Part shown: positions 46,702-59,600 of the stretch, piece after piece
How the letters are laid out: each line of letters opens with the position of its first letter
Numbering within the stretch: position 1 is the stretch's first letter
Source of the DNA: Nissolia schottii
Taxonomy: Eukaryota; Streptophyta; Magnoliopsida; Fabales; Fabaceae
Direction of reading: 5' to 3'
NCBI GenBank assembly: GCA_003254905.1
Contig: QANU01102670.1
Span: forward strand, 1,096,528 to 1,160,527
Length of the DNA stretch: 64,000 bases
Notes under the pieces: generated by a model
Told to the model about the DNA's origin: nothing
The model's input: the letters and a program-made list of their open reading frames with translations, nothing else
Databases searched by the model: none
Translations under genes and position numbers: made by a program

Positions 46702-49700
46702 ATGTTCACCTGCTACAGAGCTTCAAGCACCACCATCCCTGGACCTCACCCTCTACGCTTCCTCCCCAATCCACCACCCGCACACCCAAATTCCTTACAC
46801 CTGAGCCTCTTCACATGCCACTCTCAACGCACTATTTCGATTTCCTCTGTTAGAAGGACCCCTTTGAGACGCAGATGCCAATTCAACGGTTACGGCGGGG
46901 ACAATTGCAAAAATGGAAACTTTGGCGGGAAAGCAGACGAGGGTCATCGTCGAGGAGGAGGGGAGCGCGAGGTGCAATGTGAGGTTCACGTGATATCTTG
47001 GAGGGAGCGCAGGATAAAGGCCCAAATCCCTGTCAGTGCTGACACTGAGTCTGTGTGGAACGCTCTCACTGATTATGAGCATCTCGCTGAGTTCATACCT
47101 AACCTTGTGTGGAGGTAATGCTAATTTGAAATTGGAGCTTTTTTGTTATGGCAGATAATAGTGTTGATTATTGATATTCGAGTGTTCTTTTGTGTTGGGG
47201 ATTGGATATATTGACTTAGTTTTGTGAGCATTTTTGTTGTTGTTGTTGTTGTTGTCAGCGGGCGAATTCCTTGTCCATATCCAGGGAGGATATGGTTAGA
47301 GCAAAGGGGATTCCAGAGGGCCATGTATTGGCATATTGAAGCGCGTGTTGTGTTGGATCTTCAAGAATTTATACATTCAGTAAGCATCTGTTTAACACTT
47401 GTTATTAATTGGTTGTTTGATTCAATTCAGCTTACAGCATGTGGCGAGTGATGGATTTTTGGTTGGAGTGGGCACTGTGGCCTATGATCCATGTACAAGA
47501 TACCTTGTAGTTTTTCATTCACCGCTGATTTGCATTGTTTATTTGATAGATTAGTCAGTCAATGTAGAAGTCCAGATGAGATGACTTTCAGTTAGATTAA
47601 TAGTGCATTTTGCTTTCAATGATTCTAGGCATGGGATCGAGAACTTCACTTTTCCATGGTTGATGGAGACTTTAAGAAGTTTGAAGGCAAATGGTCCGTA
47701 AAATCTGGAACAAGGTAGAATTTATTTCTCGATTCCAATACTATATATTTTCCAATTTTGTTCTCTGGCCTCGTGGTACACTTGCCTCAGTTCAAGTGTA
47801 TATGTGTATGTGTGGTGTATCATATCAGTCTAAAAAATAAAGCAGCACACTCATAGTCTGAGATCTTGGATCACACTCTGATCAACGAAGAGGCTTCGTT
47901 TTTTGCCCTTGCTCTGGATATCATTCTGTTCCAGTGCTTCAATGATTTTAAAGTTATACATGAGTTCTGGTTTATGCAGGTCGTCAACCGCTATTTTATC
48001 TTATGAAGTTAATGTGATACCAAGGTTCAATTTCCCAGCTATTTTCTTGGAAAGGATTATCAGATCTGATCTTCCTGTGAACCTTCAAGCTTTGGCTTAC
48101 AGAGCTGAAAGGAATTTTATGGAGGCTCATAAACTTTCTCTGCCAGAAACTTCTGTGGCTATTAATGGTTCATCCCTAAAATGGATAAATGGTACTTTAG
48201 GTGAACGTGATAAATTGCCTCCTGCAGAGAACAAAGAACTATTTTCCAGCTCAATTTCTGGTTCCTTGCCCATATCTTCCAATGAGGTGACAAGCAACTG
48301 GGGTGTATTTGGAAAAGTTTGCAGGCTTGATAGGCCTTGCATGGTAGATGAAGTTCATCTCCGCAGATTTGACGGACTTCTGGTAACTGATCTATTCAAG
48401 ATAATTATGAGGCGGCCTTAATGCTGCCGATGTTCTATCTGTATAGTTAAAGTTACCAATTAAGTGATTTTGATGTGAAGGAAAATGGAGGTGTACATCG
48501 ATGTGTTGTTGCAAGCATAACAGTTAAAGCTCCTGTTCGTGAAGTATGGAATATTCTGACTGCCTATGAGACTCTACCCGAGTTAGTCATTCATTCTTCT
48601 TTAAACTAGATGCACTGGAGACATGCAGCAGAAGATTTCCAGATCTAGTGTTTCATTTGCCTAACTTGATTCGAAATAATTTGTTGCAGGATGGTTCCAA
48701 ATTTAGCAATCAGTAAGATTTTGTCACGAGATAACAATAAAGTCCGCATTCTTCAGGTATGGTTCAATGTTAATGAAGTAGAGTCTTAAATGAGCATCTT
48801 AACTGTGTTATCCTAGTTTGTTTCCTAGCCACTGTATTACGCATTGTCAACACATTTAGCACAAACACTGAAACTAGCCTGGACATGTATTACGCTTTTG
48901 TCTATAAATGATGTGATTGATGTAATTTCCTGGTTTAATCGACATGCAGGAAGGGTGTAAGGGCCTTCTTTATATGGTGCTTCATGCTCGAGTTGTGTTA
49001 GATTTGTGTGAAAAACTAGAACAGGAGATCAGTTTTGAACAGGTTGAAGGGGATTTTGACTCGTTTCAGGGAAAATGGATTTTTGAGCAACTAGGAAATC
49101 ATCACACGCTGCTAAAGTACTCTGTGGAGTCAAAAATGCGCAAAGATACTTTTCTTTCGGAAGCCATCATGGAGGAGGTTTGTCTCGCAGTTGATTCATC
49201 TATGTAATTTCATATTGCTTTTACACTTTACCAACATTATATGCATGAGTGTAACATTTTCATTCTAACTTAGATCCTTCTCAATGTAGTCCACCTAAGA
49301 TAACTATTTTATGGAAACTGGACAGGAGCTCGGTTAACTAAAATACACGATTACATTAAGTTCGGCCTATACCACTGAAGCCTAATACACTATCCCAAAA
49401 TTTATCTCCTGACAAATAATACTTATTGATCCACTAATGATTTGAATTCCCGAAATATTTTCAGTTCTTTGCATAATATCATTTCAGGTCATTTATGAAG
49501 ATCTACCATCAAACTTGTCGGCAATAAGAGACTATGTTGAGAACAGGAATGTATCAAAATCTGCAGGAATTTGTGAGCAGAATACAAATTCAGGGCAACA
49601 AATTGTTTCATCTGGAACTCAAAAGGATGGTGTCTCTGGTTCAGCGGAGGAAGTTCCTAATTGCAATGTTCAAAGCTCATGTCACCACAGGCCTAAAGTT

Positions 49701-50712
49701 CCAGGCTTACAGAGGGACATTGAAATACTAAAATCTGAACTCCTGAAATTCATTTCTGCACATGGACAGGAAGGGTTTATGCCAATGAGGAAGCAACTTC
49801 GTTTGCATGGAAGAGTGGATATCGAGAAGGCTATCACTCGCATGGGTGGATTCAGAAAGATTGCAACCATCATGAACCTCTCTTTGGCTTACAAACACCG
49901 CAAACCAAAGGGTTACTGGGACAACCTTGAAAATTTACAAGAGGAGGTGGGTTGCCAAAGTTCAACCAAATCCGGTTACCAGAATTCCCTTTGCATTTAT
50001 AATCTCGAATGCATTAATTTCCTTATTTACTTTACACCACATGCCACTTCTACAATCTTATTGGTCCATTGGAAGATGGTAAAAACGACATAATATAGTA
50101 GAAAGATACTGCCATCATGCCATGTATGAAATCTTCAAATCCTCTTTGTAAGCAAGTTGTCCTATACATAACTTTGTTTACATCTTGGATCATAATGGAA
50201 TCCATTTCTTCATGTAGATAAGTCGGTTTCAAATGAGCTGGGGAATGGACCCTTTGTTTATGCCCAGTAGAAAGTCATTTGAACGAGCAGGTAGGTTGAG
50301 ATATTCCTGTCCTCAACTTCGATTTTACTGCTTGCAAGTTGCAATAAACTATAGCTTTACATGCTTCCAAGTCTAAGCAAGAAAGACCATGTATCTTGAA
50401 TGTTATCAAACTAATGCCACTTCACCATCATTTATAACTTTGTAACATATGGAATTTGCCGCAGGGCGCTATGATATTGCGCGTGCACTGGAAAAGTGGG
50501 GTGGACTTCATGAGGTTTCTCGGCTTCTATCCCTTAAGTTAAGACAACGAAGCAGACAGGAGGACACCCCTTCCAAGGATAAGAGAGTTGATCATGCAGT
50601 CTCTCCTGATGTAGATGGTGATTTTGAGAAACCGTCTAAACCATGTATTTATCAAGATACACATAAGTGGCTTACAAAACTAAGACAGTTGGACATAAAT
50701 TGGTTTGAGTAA
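46702..50712 (+). CDS. Plastid-predicted protein with two START/polyketide-cyclase (COQ10-like) domains
   Basis: The ten exons are 46702-47114, 47259-47379, 47629-47714, 47980-48382, 48481-48581, 48690-48756, 48950-49177, 49488-49946, 50218-50290 and 50465-50712, giving 732 aa. The first 60 residues are rich in Ser, Pro and Arg and poor in acid, as in a chloroplast transit peptide. Two helix-grip lipid-binding domains follow: about 95-260 (SADTESVWNALTDYEHLAEFIPNL) and about 342-495 (APVREVWNILTAYETLPEMVPNL). The C terminus carries two copies of a small motif, FMPMRKQLRLHGRVDIEKAI and FMPSRKSFERAGRYDIARAL. The architecture matches the uncharacterised plant proteins of the At5g08720 type. Binding of a hydrophobic ligand in the plastid is inferred; the actual role is not known to me. 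Confidence 0.92.
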
Positions 50713-50738
50713 CAGAGTATTAGTTTATGCATAGCGAG

Positions 50739-50929
50739 GAGTAAACCATCAAAATCGTCCTCAATGTTGGCAGCATCAATCAAGTTTGTTTCTAAAGTAT
50801 GGAAATCATCAAATTTGTCCTAGAAATTGACTTTTGACAATTTTATGAACGAATTTGATGATTTTTGCACTTTGAGGACGAACTTGATCGATAGTGCTAA
50901 CATTTTAGGGACGTTTTTATGGTTTACTT
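50739..50929. mobile_element. Mutator-type MITE just past the START-domain gene
   Basis: Terminal inverted repeats GTAAACCATCAAAATCGTCC and its near-complement ending GGTTTAC bound the element. The flanks GCATAGCGAG (50729-50738) and GCATAGCAAG (50930-50939) match at 9 of 10, a Mutator-length duplication. It starts only about 26 bp after the stop codon, so it is probably within the 3'-UTR, where it could fold as a hairpin. Confidence 0.72.
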
Positions 50930-50939
50930 GCATAGCAAG

Positions 50940-52601
50940 TGTATATAGATAGTGTGTTTATAGTTCGACGATTCTCCATCACCTGATTACCTATTTCTCA
51001 TGTAAGAAATAGCTTCATACTTATGGCTCCACCTCTGAATGAAAATTTATGTTAATGAAGTGTTCATCTTTCTCACATTCCAAAAGCAACTGTTGGGAAT
51101 GCACTGACGGTTGCGCCCAAGTTCTCCCTCAACAAAGTTTGCTTTTAAGTCCCTAATTCTGCATTTTTGTAGCTAAATTGGTCTCTAGTTTTGTATTCTC
51201 ATTAGTTTAGTTTCTGACATTATTGATTTTAGTTCCTATTGACTTCAGGTAAATTTTTTAAAAGCAAAGGTCAAGTATGACTAATGCTTACATATTTAGA
51301 GAAGGCTTCTTTCAAATTCCTTTTGTCAAACCTGGCTTTAAGGAAGTTTTAAATGGGAAATAGATCTAATGTTTTTTATTCACATAATGATGTCATGTGA
51401 ATGTGAAGAGAGAGGTGGATACAAATACTTCACGTTGATGGAGGTCTGTTAAAATTTGTGGAGCTCAACGTTATTGTCTATAACTAATATTGCAGTTTTC
51501 ATTGATAAAAATTGAAATACAAAAGAAACTAGATTTTTTAGCCCAATTTTGATGATTTTTTTTAAGGAGAACTAGCCTTAAATTATTTGAATTAACTAAG
51601 TGTTGTATTGAAATAGGAGTTAAATTTTATAATAACATATATATTTTTTATTTGAGTTTAAACTTTACACAAATCTAATCAGATCTTTTGATGTACGTGA
51701 CTTTTGAAGCAGTGAGAGAGAAAATAACTATTTATGTTAATGTGATAAGATTTGATTAGTTGACAATATAAAAATATTTTACACTATCAGTGAATAAAAA
51801 TTAAACTCTTTATTTTTTAACAAAAATAATATAAAATTAGAATTCTGCTACACGTACACCAAAAACCATACACCATACATACACCTCGTATTTATATATA
51901 TAAAGTTTGTGTTCTAACTCATGTAATGTTTGTGCACTTAATTAAATATAGTTGAGAGTATCATTTACAAGTTTGTAATGTTTGTGCACTAGTGAGAATA
52001 AAGTTTGTGTATTATTAATGGTGTATGTATGAGTGTATGAAATTGGGTGTACATATAGCATTTTTGATAAAATTATTATGCCAACTCATATTTAGCTATG
52101 ACGGTTTGTAACAAGGAAAAAGAAATTAGCATTGGCAATTTACGTATACAATTTGAAGGGTAAGACTTTTTTACAACAAAACTTTTTCTTTCGTAATTGC
52201 ATACGCATCCACTTTGGCATCCACGTTGGTAGAACACTTCGGTGGCATTTAATATGAGGTAATTTATTTATGGTATTGCTAATCAAACTTTTCTTAATTT
52301 TAAATTACATGGTAATGTGGCATGATTACTTTACATTGTCTTCTAAGTAGTAATGTGCATTATTTTTATGGGAGGTAGGAGGTATTTACTACCACCTCCT
52401 AATAGTCCTAAATAATAATAATAATAATAATAATGAAAATACAAATAGCAATAATAAAATAATGGTAATAATAAAAAAAATAAAATAGAAATAATAATAA
52501 TAATAAAAGTAATAATAATCATAATTATTATAAAATAATAATAACAATAAAATAAACATGAATATAATAACAATAAAATAGAAATAATAATAATATTAAA
52601 A

Positions 52602-52639
<38 letters not shown>

Positions 52640-52850
52640 TGTATATTATCTCATAATATTTTTTTATATATTAAACAGTAATTTAAATTTTAATTACATG
52701 ACTTATAAATATCAAACACAATATAATATTACCAATAATTTAACCATGGATAATAACCGAAAGGAAAATCACTATAAAATGTTGGCCATAACCTTGGATG
52801 TTACTGCAAAACGCCGCATTTTGAACTAGTGGAACTACATATGTATAAGC
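50940..52850. other. Intergenic with a long TAA repeat
   Basis: AT-rich DNA with no gene recognised. The TAA tract at 52409-52635 is listed separately. The final 50 or so bases lead into the TRAPP gene's 5' leader. Confidence 0.5.
52409..52635. repeat. Imperfect (TAA/AAT)n microsatellite
   Basis: About 225 bp of almost pure AAT/AAC-type trinucleotides, interrupted by short A runs and G-containing variants. An open frame on the minus strand here is only a reading of the repeat. Confidence 0.9.
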
Positions 52851-53218
52851 TTCAGCTATCGTTGTCGTCTTCTTCCTCGATCGCGTTTTCGTTAGGGTTT
52901 TACAGAGCTCAATTCTTCAGTGACCACGCATCGGTCATCAACTAATGTGCTTTTCTGAATACCAACACTTCACTCTGTTCATCCTTGCAGCACCAGATCG
53001 CATTTCCGTAAGTCGCGAAATCGAAAGATATTGACAGTATCGGGCGATACGGTACGACGACTTGTTCATTGATCGCATTCAACTGTAATTAGAGGGCTCG
53101 ATTTCGGTTTCATGTTCTATTTCAGTTTAGATCTCTTCCAACATTTTCATTTTTTGTGATCTCGATTGTTATAGTGTGCGTAATAATACCTTCTTTCAAT
53201 TCTGGCAGGGTGTTGATA

Positions 53219-55106
53219 ATGGCAACCACTGCTTGTTTCATCATTGTTAGCAGAAATGATATTCCTATATATGAAGCTGAAGTTGGAGTAGCTGCTAAAG
53301 TATGATTCTTCTTACTTTTTATTTTCTTTGTAAAGTTTAAGATTTTGTTGGTTTGTGTTGTATTTTATTTTTTATTGTTGTAACTTTCCTCTTGGTAGAT
53401 TTGGCTTTTCTTGACTACTGTTGTTATATGATTTTAGAGGTTAAGTGATGTCTGAAACTGTTATAACTTATGGAGAATTCGATTTACATTGTAAATTGTT
53501 CCTCGGATTGATGTACAAGCTCATTTGAATCTCTTGCATCAGCATGGCTTGTGTGGTTTTGGAAACTAGGCATTATCGTTTTCTGCCAAATTTACATCAT
53601 TTGTGATCTCATGCTACTCTGTGACAGAGGGAGGATGCTGCTCAGCTGCATCAGTTTATTCTGCATGCTGCTCTCGATATTGTTCAGGACCTTGCATGGA
53701 CTACTAGTGCTATGTGAGTCACATTTTCAGTTGCTGCATAACCCAATTCGAAATAAGGAACATTGACCTTATAATCTCTTTCTTGTGCTTGTTGCTCTAT
53801 TTTCCATGTTCTCTTTCTCAGCAGCATATTGTTTATTAACAATCTTGATGCAGGTACTTGAAATCAGTAGACAGATTTAATGAATTGGTGGTCTCAGTGT
53901 ACGTCACAGCTGGTCATATCCTTTATACTTGAGAATTATTTTATAGTTGATATAAAATTATGTTACTCTTGCTTTTTGTCCATATAAATGAAGCACTGAG
54001 TATCCAACTTTAAAAGCCAACTGGTTTCTCTCTTTGTATGGCTGTACCATTGTCCCTAATCTCAAATCCTTGCCTGACCTGGCAGGCAAGGGAACAAATT
54101 GAAATAGCCAAGATTGGATAACTCTTAAAACTTACATTCGCATATGACATCTCCATGCATTTTGATTTTCTGTGATTTTTTTCCTTAACTTATCATACAT
54201 ACCCGATTTATGTTGCTTCATGACTCTCGTAATGATGATGGCATTAAGAGCTTCTTCCAAGAGGTGCATGAGCTTTACATAAAGGTAATTTGCTTTTTTT
54301 GGCATAGCTTATTTTCGTATGTATTTTTTTCCTTACTATATTTGTTGATTATTTAATTAGTTTCAAGATGTCAAAACCTTCTCGAGAGTGTTCTTAATTC
54401 TATAATAGATTGCCTCTCTTGAAATGGGATTATAAAAGGTTCATGTTCACTGATTTGATTCTCTCCTTTGACAAAGTTCTGATGGAGAAATATAGGTAGT
54501 GTAGTTATATAAAATTGGTGAACCCCAACATAAATCATTGTAGGTTTCCTCCCAACAAAAGTGTGTCTTTGAACTCTTGTATCAGGACTATGTGCTATTA
54601 TTGAGTATGAGAGGATTTGAATGAATTTTTACCAGTTCTTATTTCTTAATGTGTGCTTTGCTTTACTATAGAATATGAATAGCTGTTGGAGTTTTTTATT
54701 TTATTTTATTTTTTTTATTCTATGGATGTTGAAATTAGCCATATTCTACACAATTTGCATTTCATCATGATAGTCTTGCCCAATTTCCTAGTACATGTGT
54801 ACAGTATTTTAGAAAATCTGTATTTTTTATTTTGGGATACAATTGGTAATAATCCCCATCAGTTAAAAGTTTAAGTAGCTAAATGTCCTCTTGATTCGGT
54901 GTTGAAGATAAAAGTGCTGATACTTGATCTTTTTGTAAACATACTTTATTTTATGGATTATTTGATAGGTTGAACTGGTGAGAGACTAGTAACTGTGCGT
55001 TGTGAAATTGCAGACACTTCTTAATCCCCTGTACTTGCCTGGGTCTCGGATCACGTCATCACATTTTGACACGAAAGTCCGCGCCCTTGCACGAAAATAT
55101 TTGTAG
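53219..55106 (+). CDS. TRAPP complex subunit 2 (sedlin-type) protein
   Basis: The five coding exons are 53219-53299, 53628-53713, 53854-53915, 54199-54284 and 55014-55106, giving 135 aa, the expected size. Sedlin-type longin-fold proteins are core subunits of TRAPP tethering and Rab-GEF complexes in ER-Golgi traffic. Clear signatures are [19 protein letters not shown] at the start, [34 protein letters not shown] and the C terminus [14 protein letters not shown] 5'-UTR intron is likely, since a GGCAG acceptor sits 10 bases before the ATG. The third coding intron is of the rare U12 AT-AC class (see findings); only that splicing restores [11 protein letters not shown]. No GT-AG alternative keeps the frame there. 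Confidence 0.94.
53916..54198 (+). other. U12-dependent AT-AC intron of the TRAPP subunit gene
   Basis: The intron begins ATATCCTTT (53916-53924), a perfect U12 donor. It ends with branch-point motif TTCCTTAAC (54181-54189) and terminal AC at 54197-54198. The branch A at 54188 is 10 nt from the 3' end, ideal for the minor spliceosome. There is no polypyrimidine-AG acceptor between the branch motif and the exon. Confidence 0.9.
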
Positions 55107-56689
55107 AAACCACCAACTAGCTCCTGATGGTATCTGGGTAACAAATTGCTTGTTCATATAGCATTGAGGCCTGACTCCTACCTTGTTTGTTTTTCTTTTC
55201 TTATTTCCCCTCATGATTTGGCAGCAAGGGTAGGTTTGCCTTTGCCTTAAAATGTTTGTGTACAGTCATCAGCGGAAGATGGCCGTTTTGCTAATGAAGG
55301 TGATATCTTGACAGAAGCTGTTCCATTGCTGGTGGCTACAATTTGTAATACGTACTAATCTTTTATTGCTCAACTATTTGATTTTTTAGGTGGCAAAGAT
55401 TGATTTATTGTTCTTTTCAAAACTAGTATTATAGCCCAAGGTTATATTGAAAGGTGTCCCACGCATATACCAGCAAGGATAGTTACCGTGGTGTTAAATT
55501 TACGATGATTGTACGCCCTGTCAAATAATTTAATTGGCAACTGCATTTTAGAGGGGAAGCCTCAATAAACTCTAGCTAAATTGACATTATAGTCCCTCAT
55601 CCCCTGGAGGTCGAGTTTAGGCCTCTCTAATGTAACCCAAAAAAATAGTGCAGAGCATAATCTTCATACATGAATTTGCCCGTTTTAGTGATTTAGTTAC
55701 AACTCTCGCATACTTAAAATGTGTTATTTAGATTCATTATTTGTGAAAAATTGTGTTGATTCATAACTTATTTACCATTAATTAAGATTATAATAGTGTG
55801 TAAATTTCATTAAACTTGCATCTAATAATGGATGAATTGTGAGCCAACATCTTATAAATAATAAGTATAAATAAATTTCTCATTTACAATGTGATGTTCC
55901 ACCTTAGAAGTTATAACTCTAGAGAACCCGAGACTTCTCTATAATAAGTACTTAGTAGAAGGCAACATTGCTTTTTGAATTGTGATTTCCCCCCACCCTC
56001 CTTTTTTTTGTCTTTTGATTATCTTTTAACGGTTGTATGCAACTATATACAACTATGTAATGCACAAAATGGTGGATGATACATTGTCAAGGGAGTGGAG
56101 CTCAAGGGTAGATCAGCAGGTGAGGAAGAGAGTTGAGGAACTTGGATAATTTTAGGGATGGAGTGGCAAAGAAATGAATTTAATTTCAAATGAAGGATAA
56201 AATAGTTTTTTTTTATAATTATAAAATAAAAAAAAGTAAAAACCTGCTCCGGCCCGCATAAAGTAATTTACCTAGTATAACAAGTCATACAATGTGTATA
56301 TTCAATAAGCACCTCATGATGGTGCACATTGGAAATGGTACCAAAGAATAGATAGTTGTCCAATTATATTTTGTTACACTAACCACTAATATCTCTTCCA
56401 AGTGCTTATATTATCTTTACATAACAATTAATCCTTAATAATATTTGATTAACAAAACAATGTAATATAGAATCTTATTTCTACAACAGGAAAGCTTACT
56501 TAAGGAGAACAAGAGTTGAACTACTTGAGTCAATCAACTACCAAGAGAAAATTCAGTTGGAGAACTTTCACATCACCTATTTCAGTGTCCAACATTTCCT
56601 TTGTTGCAATTTGTAATAAAATTACGACAGAATTCTGGAATTTATACAGTATGATTAACGCATGTTGAGTTCTCAAACTGGCAAACACA
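55107..56689. other. Convergent intergenic region
   Basis: 3' flanks of the TRAPP gene and of the CBS/PB1 gene. No additional gene, RNA or clear transposon was recognised in this AT-rich stretch. Confidence 0.5.
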
Positions 56690-59600
56690 TCACTGGTTGG
56701 AGCGCTTTAAGTATACCATCACACTAATGCTTGTTAGAACAACAGCACCTGCAAAAATACCAGAACGCAGAGACAATACACCGGTTTTCTGTCTAGGGGC
56801 TGTAGCAGTTTGTGGTGTTGTTGGTTTGGCTGAATCGGGAAACTCCAAATCCAACTTTAAAGCCTGAAACACGAAGATGCTTCAATTCCATAAGACTAAA
56901 CCCATGGAAATGAAAATTATCACAAGAAAAAGCTAGTAAAGGCAGACATCTTCACCTTCAGTCCTGCTGCACGAGCATAACCGACAGCAGCAACTAGATC
57001 ACTATCGGTTGCAACAACAATTCTATCGCCTTCATCATCATCATACTAGAAGAAAAGAAAAAGGCAGCATCATAATCATAATAAAATACATACTGTACAA
57101 CCAACGGAAGACAAAACTAAACTAGAACAAAACGCACCAAAATTGAAGGACGTTGCCCATCCTTAGCATGATCAACTATTTGCATGATAGCAGATACAAG
57201 CTCATCTAGATGTTCAGTTCCTACAGAAAAGACAGGTAATACTTGTAATTTCTTACAAGAATAAGAATGGGTAGGAAAGAGATAAAAATTTCATGACTCG
57301 TGCTTATGCACAAGTGTTTGTGGCTAACATCCTCGAGAAAAAAATTATCCAGAATTAAGTTCCAACAAAGCTGTTGCCAAGATGTCACTTACCACAGTTG
57401 ATTCGATGCACTCGACCATTGGGATCCACAAATTTAAAAGCAAACGAATTACCAAAACCTCCAGATAAATAGGTAGACTTCGCGATATCTGCCCCATCTG
57501 AATTCATTACCGCAGAAACCTCACTGCAATCAAACATGCATGCCTGTTTACAGAACAAAACAAATCCTACATTGAAACAAAAAAGATATCACCAAAGTAC
57601 CTCTGAGTGTCATAATCATCCGGAGGCTCCAGAGCTAAAGCAGAGTCCCAAAATTTTTGCATAATTGTGTTTGCCACATCATCAACAGATCCAGAGCTAC
57701 TTTCAACCTACAAAAGCCAGCCACTAGCAACTGTATGATAATACCAGATGTAAATCCAAAGATGAATATGAATCTTAATACACAAGATTACTTCACTAAT
57801 CACTATGTACCCGACAGTTATGAAAAGAATAATCAAGATGATCTGAGAAACAAGAATGAAGGGGGGGGCTACTAGAGTCTAGAATACTCAAGGCAGAATA
57901 CTCTTGTGGTTCGGGATAACAAATCAAGATCAAATATGTGCAGCTCCTAGTGTAGATGGAAACTACCAACGTACATTAATATCATTATGTCTAACAGGCA
58001 CAAATTCATTATAAAACTTTGATTCCTTTGATCAAATTGAATGCATCCAAGGCAACATAGTTGGATAATAGATGTAGATGTAACATTTGCCATTTAAAAC
58101 TTAGTCAGAATCTAGGCTAAAATCCAAAATACCTCCTTCAGCTGGGAAAATATGTAAGATATTGTACAGACATTGAAAGAGGTTAGAAAAATTCTTTGAA
58201 AGTAAACAAGTCTTCCATTTACAATACCCAGCTATCACCTGAAACACGAGCATACAAACCCAAAGACACGCTAGATAACCAGATCTCCCTACATTTTCTT
58301 CTTCAACATATCCAAAAAAATTGCATCCTCTACATGTGTTCCAGACATGAAATTTACCATAGAAATTGCAGCATGAGTTATCTGCAAAACATCGACACAA
58401 CCAGCAACATATCCATCTGCAAAACAAATAATACTCAGCACAAGAATGTAAGAGATTACATATACAATTGAGAAAGCAAAATTCACCTCTGTCCACCACA
58501 GGAAGATGTAAGAACTTCCCATCATGCATCATATGAAGTGCTTCAAGAATTGTTGTCTCTGGTGATGCACATTCTGGGTTTGGAGTCATTACCTACCAGA
58601 AAAATAAGTCATAGAGGGGAGAATAACACAGAAAAACAAATCAATTTTTTAATACCAAGTAAAAATAAGCATCAGACTGAAGAAATGACAACTCAGAATA
58701 AACCCCTTTCCAGTAACGTTACTTCACAGAAATAAAACCAGAACCTTTTCCACTAGAGTCGTGTCAGGAGAAAGATTTTGAGCAACCACACGCATAAGGA
58801 TGTCCTTTGAACTGCAAAAGAGATCGATGGAGAAAAATAGAAATATTAGGCAAAAAATAAAAGAATGTCCAAAATCCATTTCTAATTATGATGCACGCAG
58901 AAGGAACTCTCAGAAAAGGATTTTACGTAAGTATCCCCCGAATCTTGGTTTCCATCACAATCACAGCTGAATTGACACGCAACTCCCGCATCTTTTTTGC
59001 AGCTACATAGACAGGATCTGATGGTGATGCAATAGCAGCCCTAGAAACACATAAAGCTACAGAATGTTGTAAAACTATTACATCTGATTATATAAGCATC
59101 CCATGGCAATACATAAAGGCAAAAGAAAATAGTGTGAAAATTACTTTGTGTTTTCACCAACTATAGCTGACAGGGCAGGCTTGAACATGCGCTCCCTCAA
59201 CGTTTCAATGAATGAATTTTGAGCTGATAAAAACGGTGACAATCAAAACAGACAATTAGAATCATTACAGCATATAGCAATTCTTAACGCTTTCAAACAT
59301 TGTCACGACTATGGGAAGCCAAAAACTTTAGGAAGCAGATCAGACAAAAGAAAATTCAATCAAGTTGATTTTAAGTAGGAAAAGTACATTCAAAACATAA
59401 TTAATGATTGAACTAGATGATTAAGTCATGGATGATTCCGAATGATCACTCTTTGAACAATTTTTTTAAATAACAAAGGAAGATAATTTAGGAAAAGGTA
59501 AGGAAGTACATCTTCTTGTAGGGGGGAGTAAAATATAACCTCCGAAAAAGGGGGGGGGGGACAGCGAGCCAAATCCCAAATTATTTTCAGCAATATCTGT

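Noticed and set aside
52343-52573. Tyr/Ile-rich open frame on the minus strand
   Set aside because: It is a translation of the TAA microsatellite.
53916-54198. Possible GT donor one codon earlier (G/GTCATA) for a normal intron
   Set aside because: No AG acceptor near 54190-54210 restores the reading frame, whereas AT-AC sites with full U12 motifs do.
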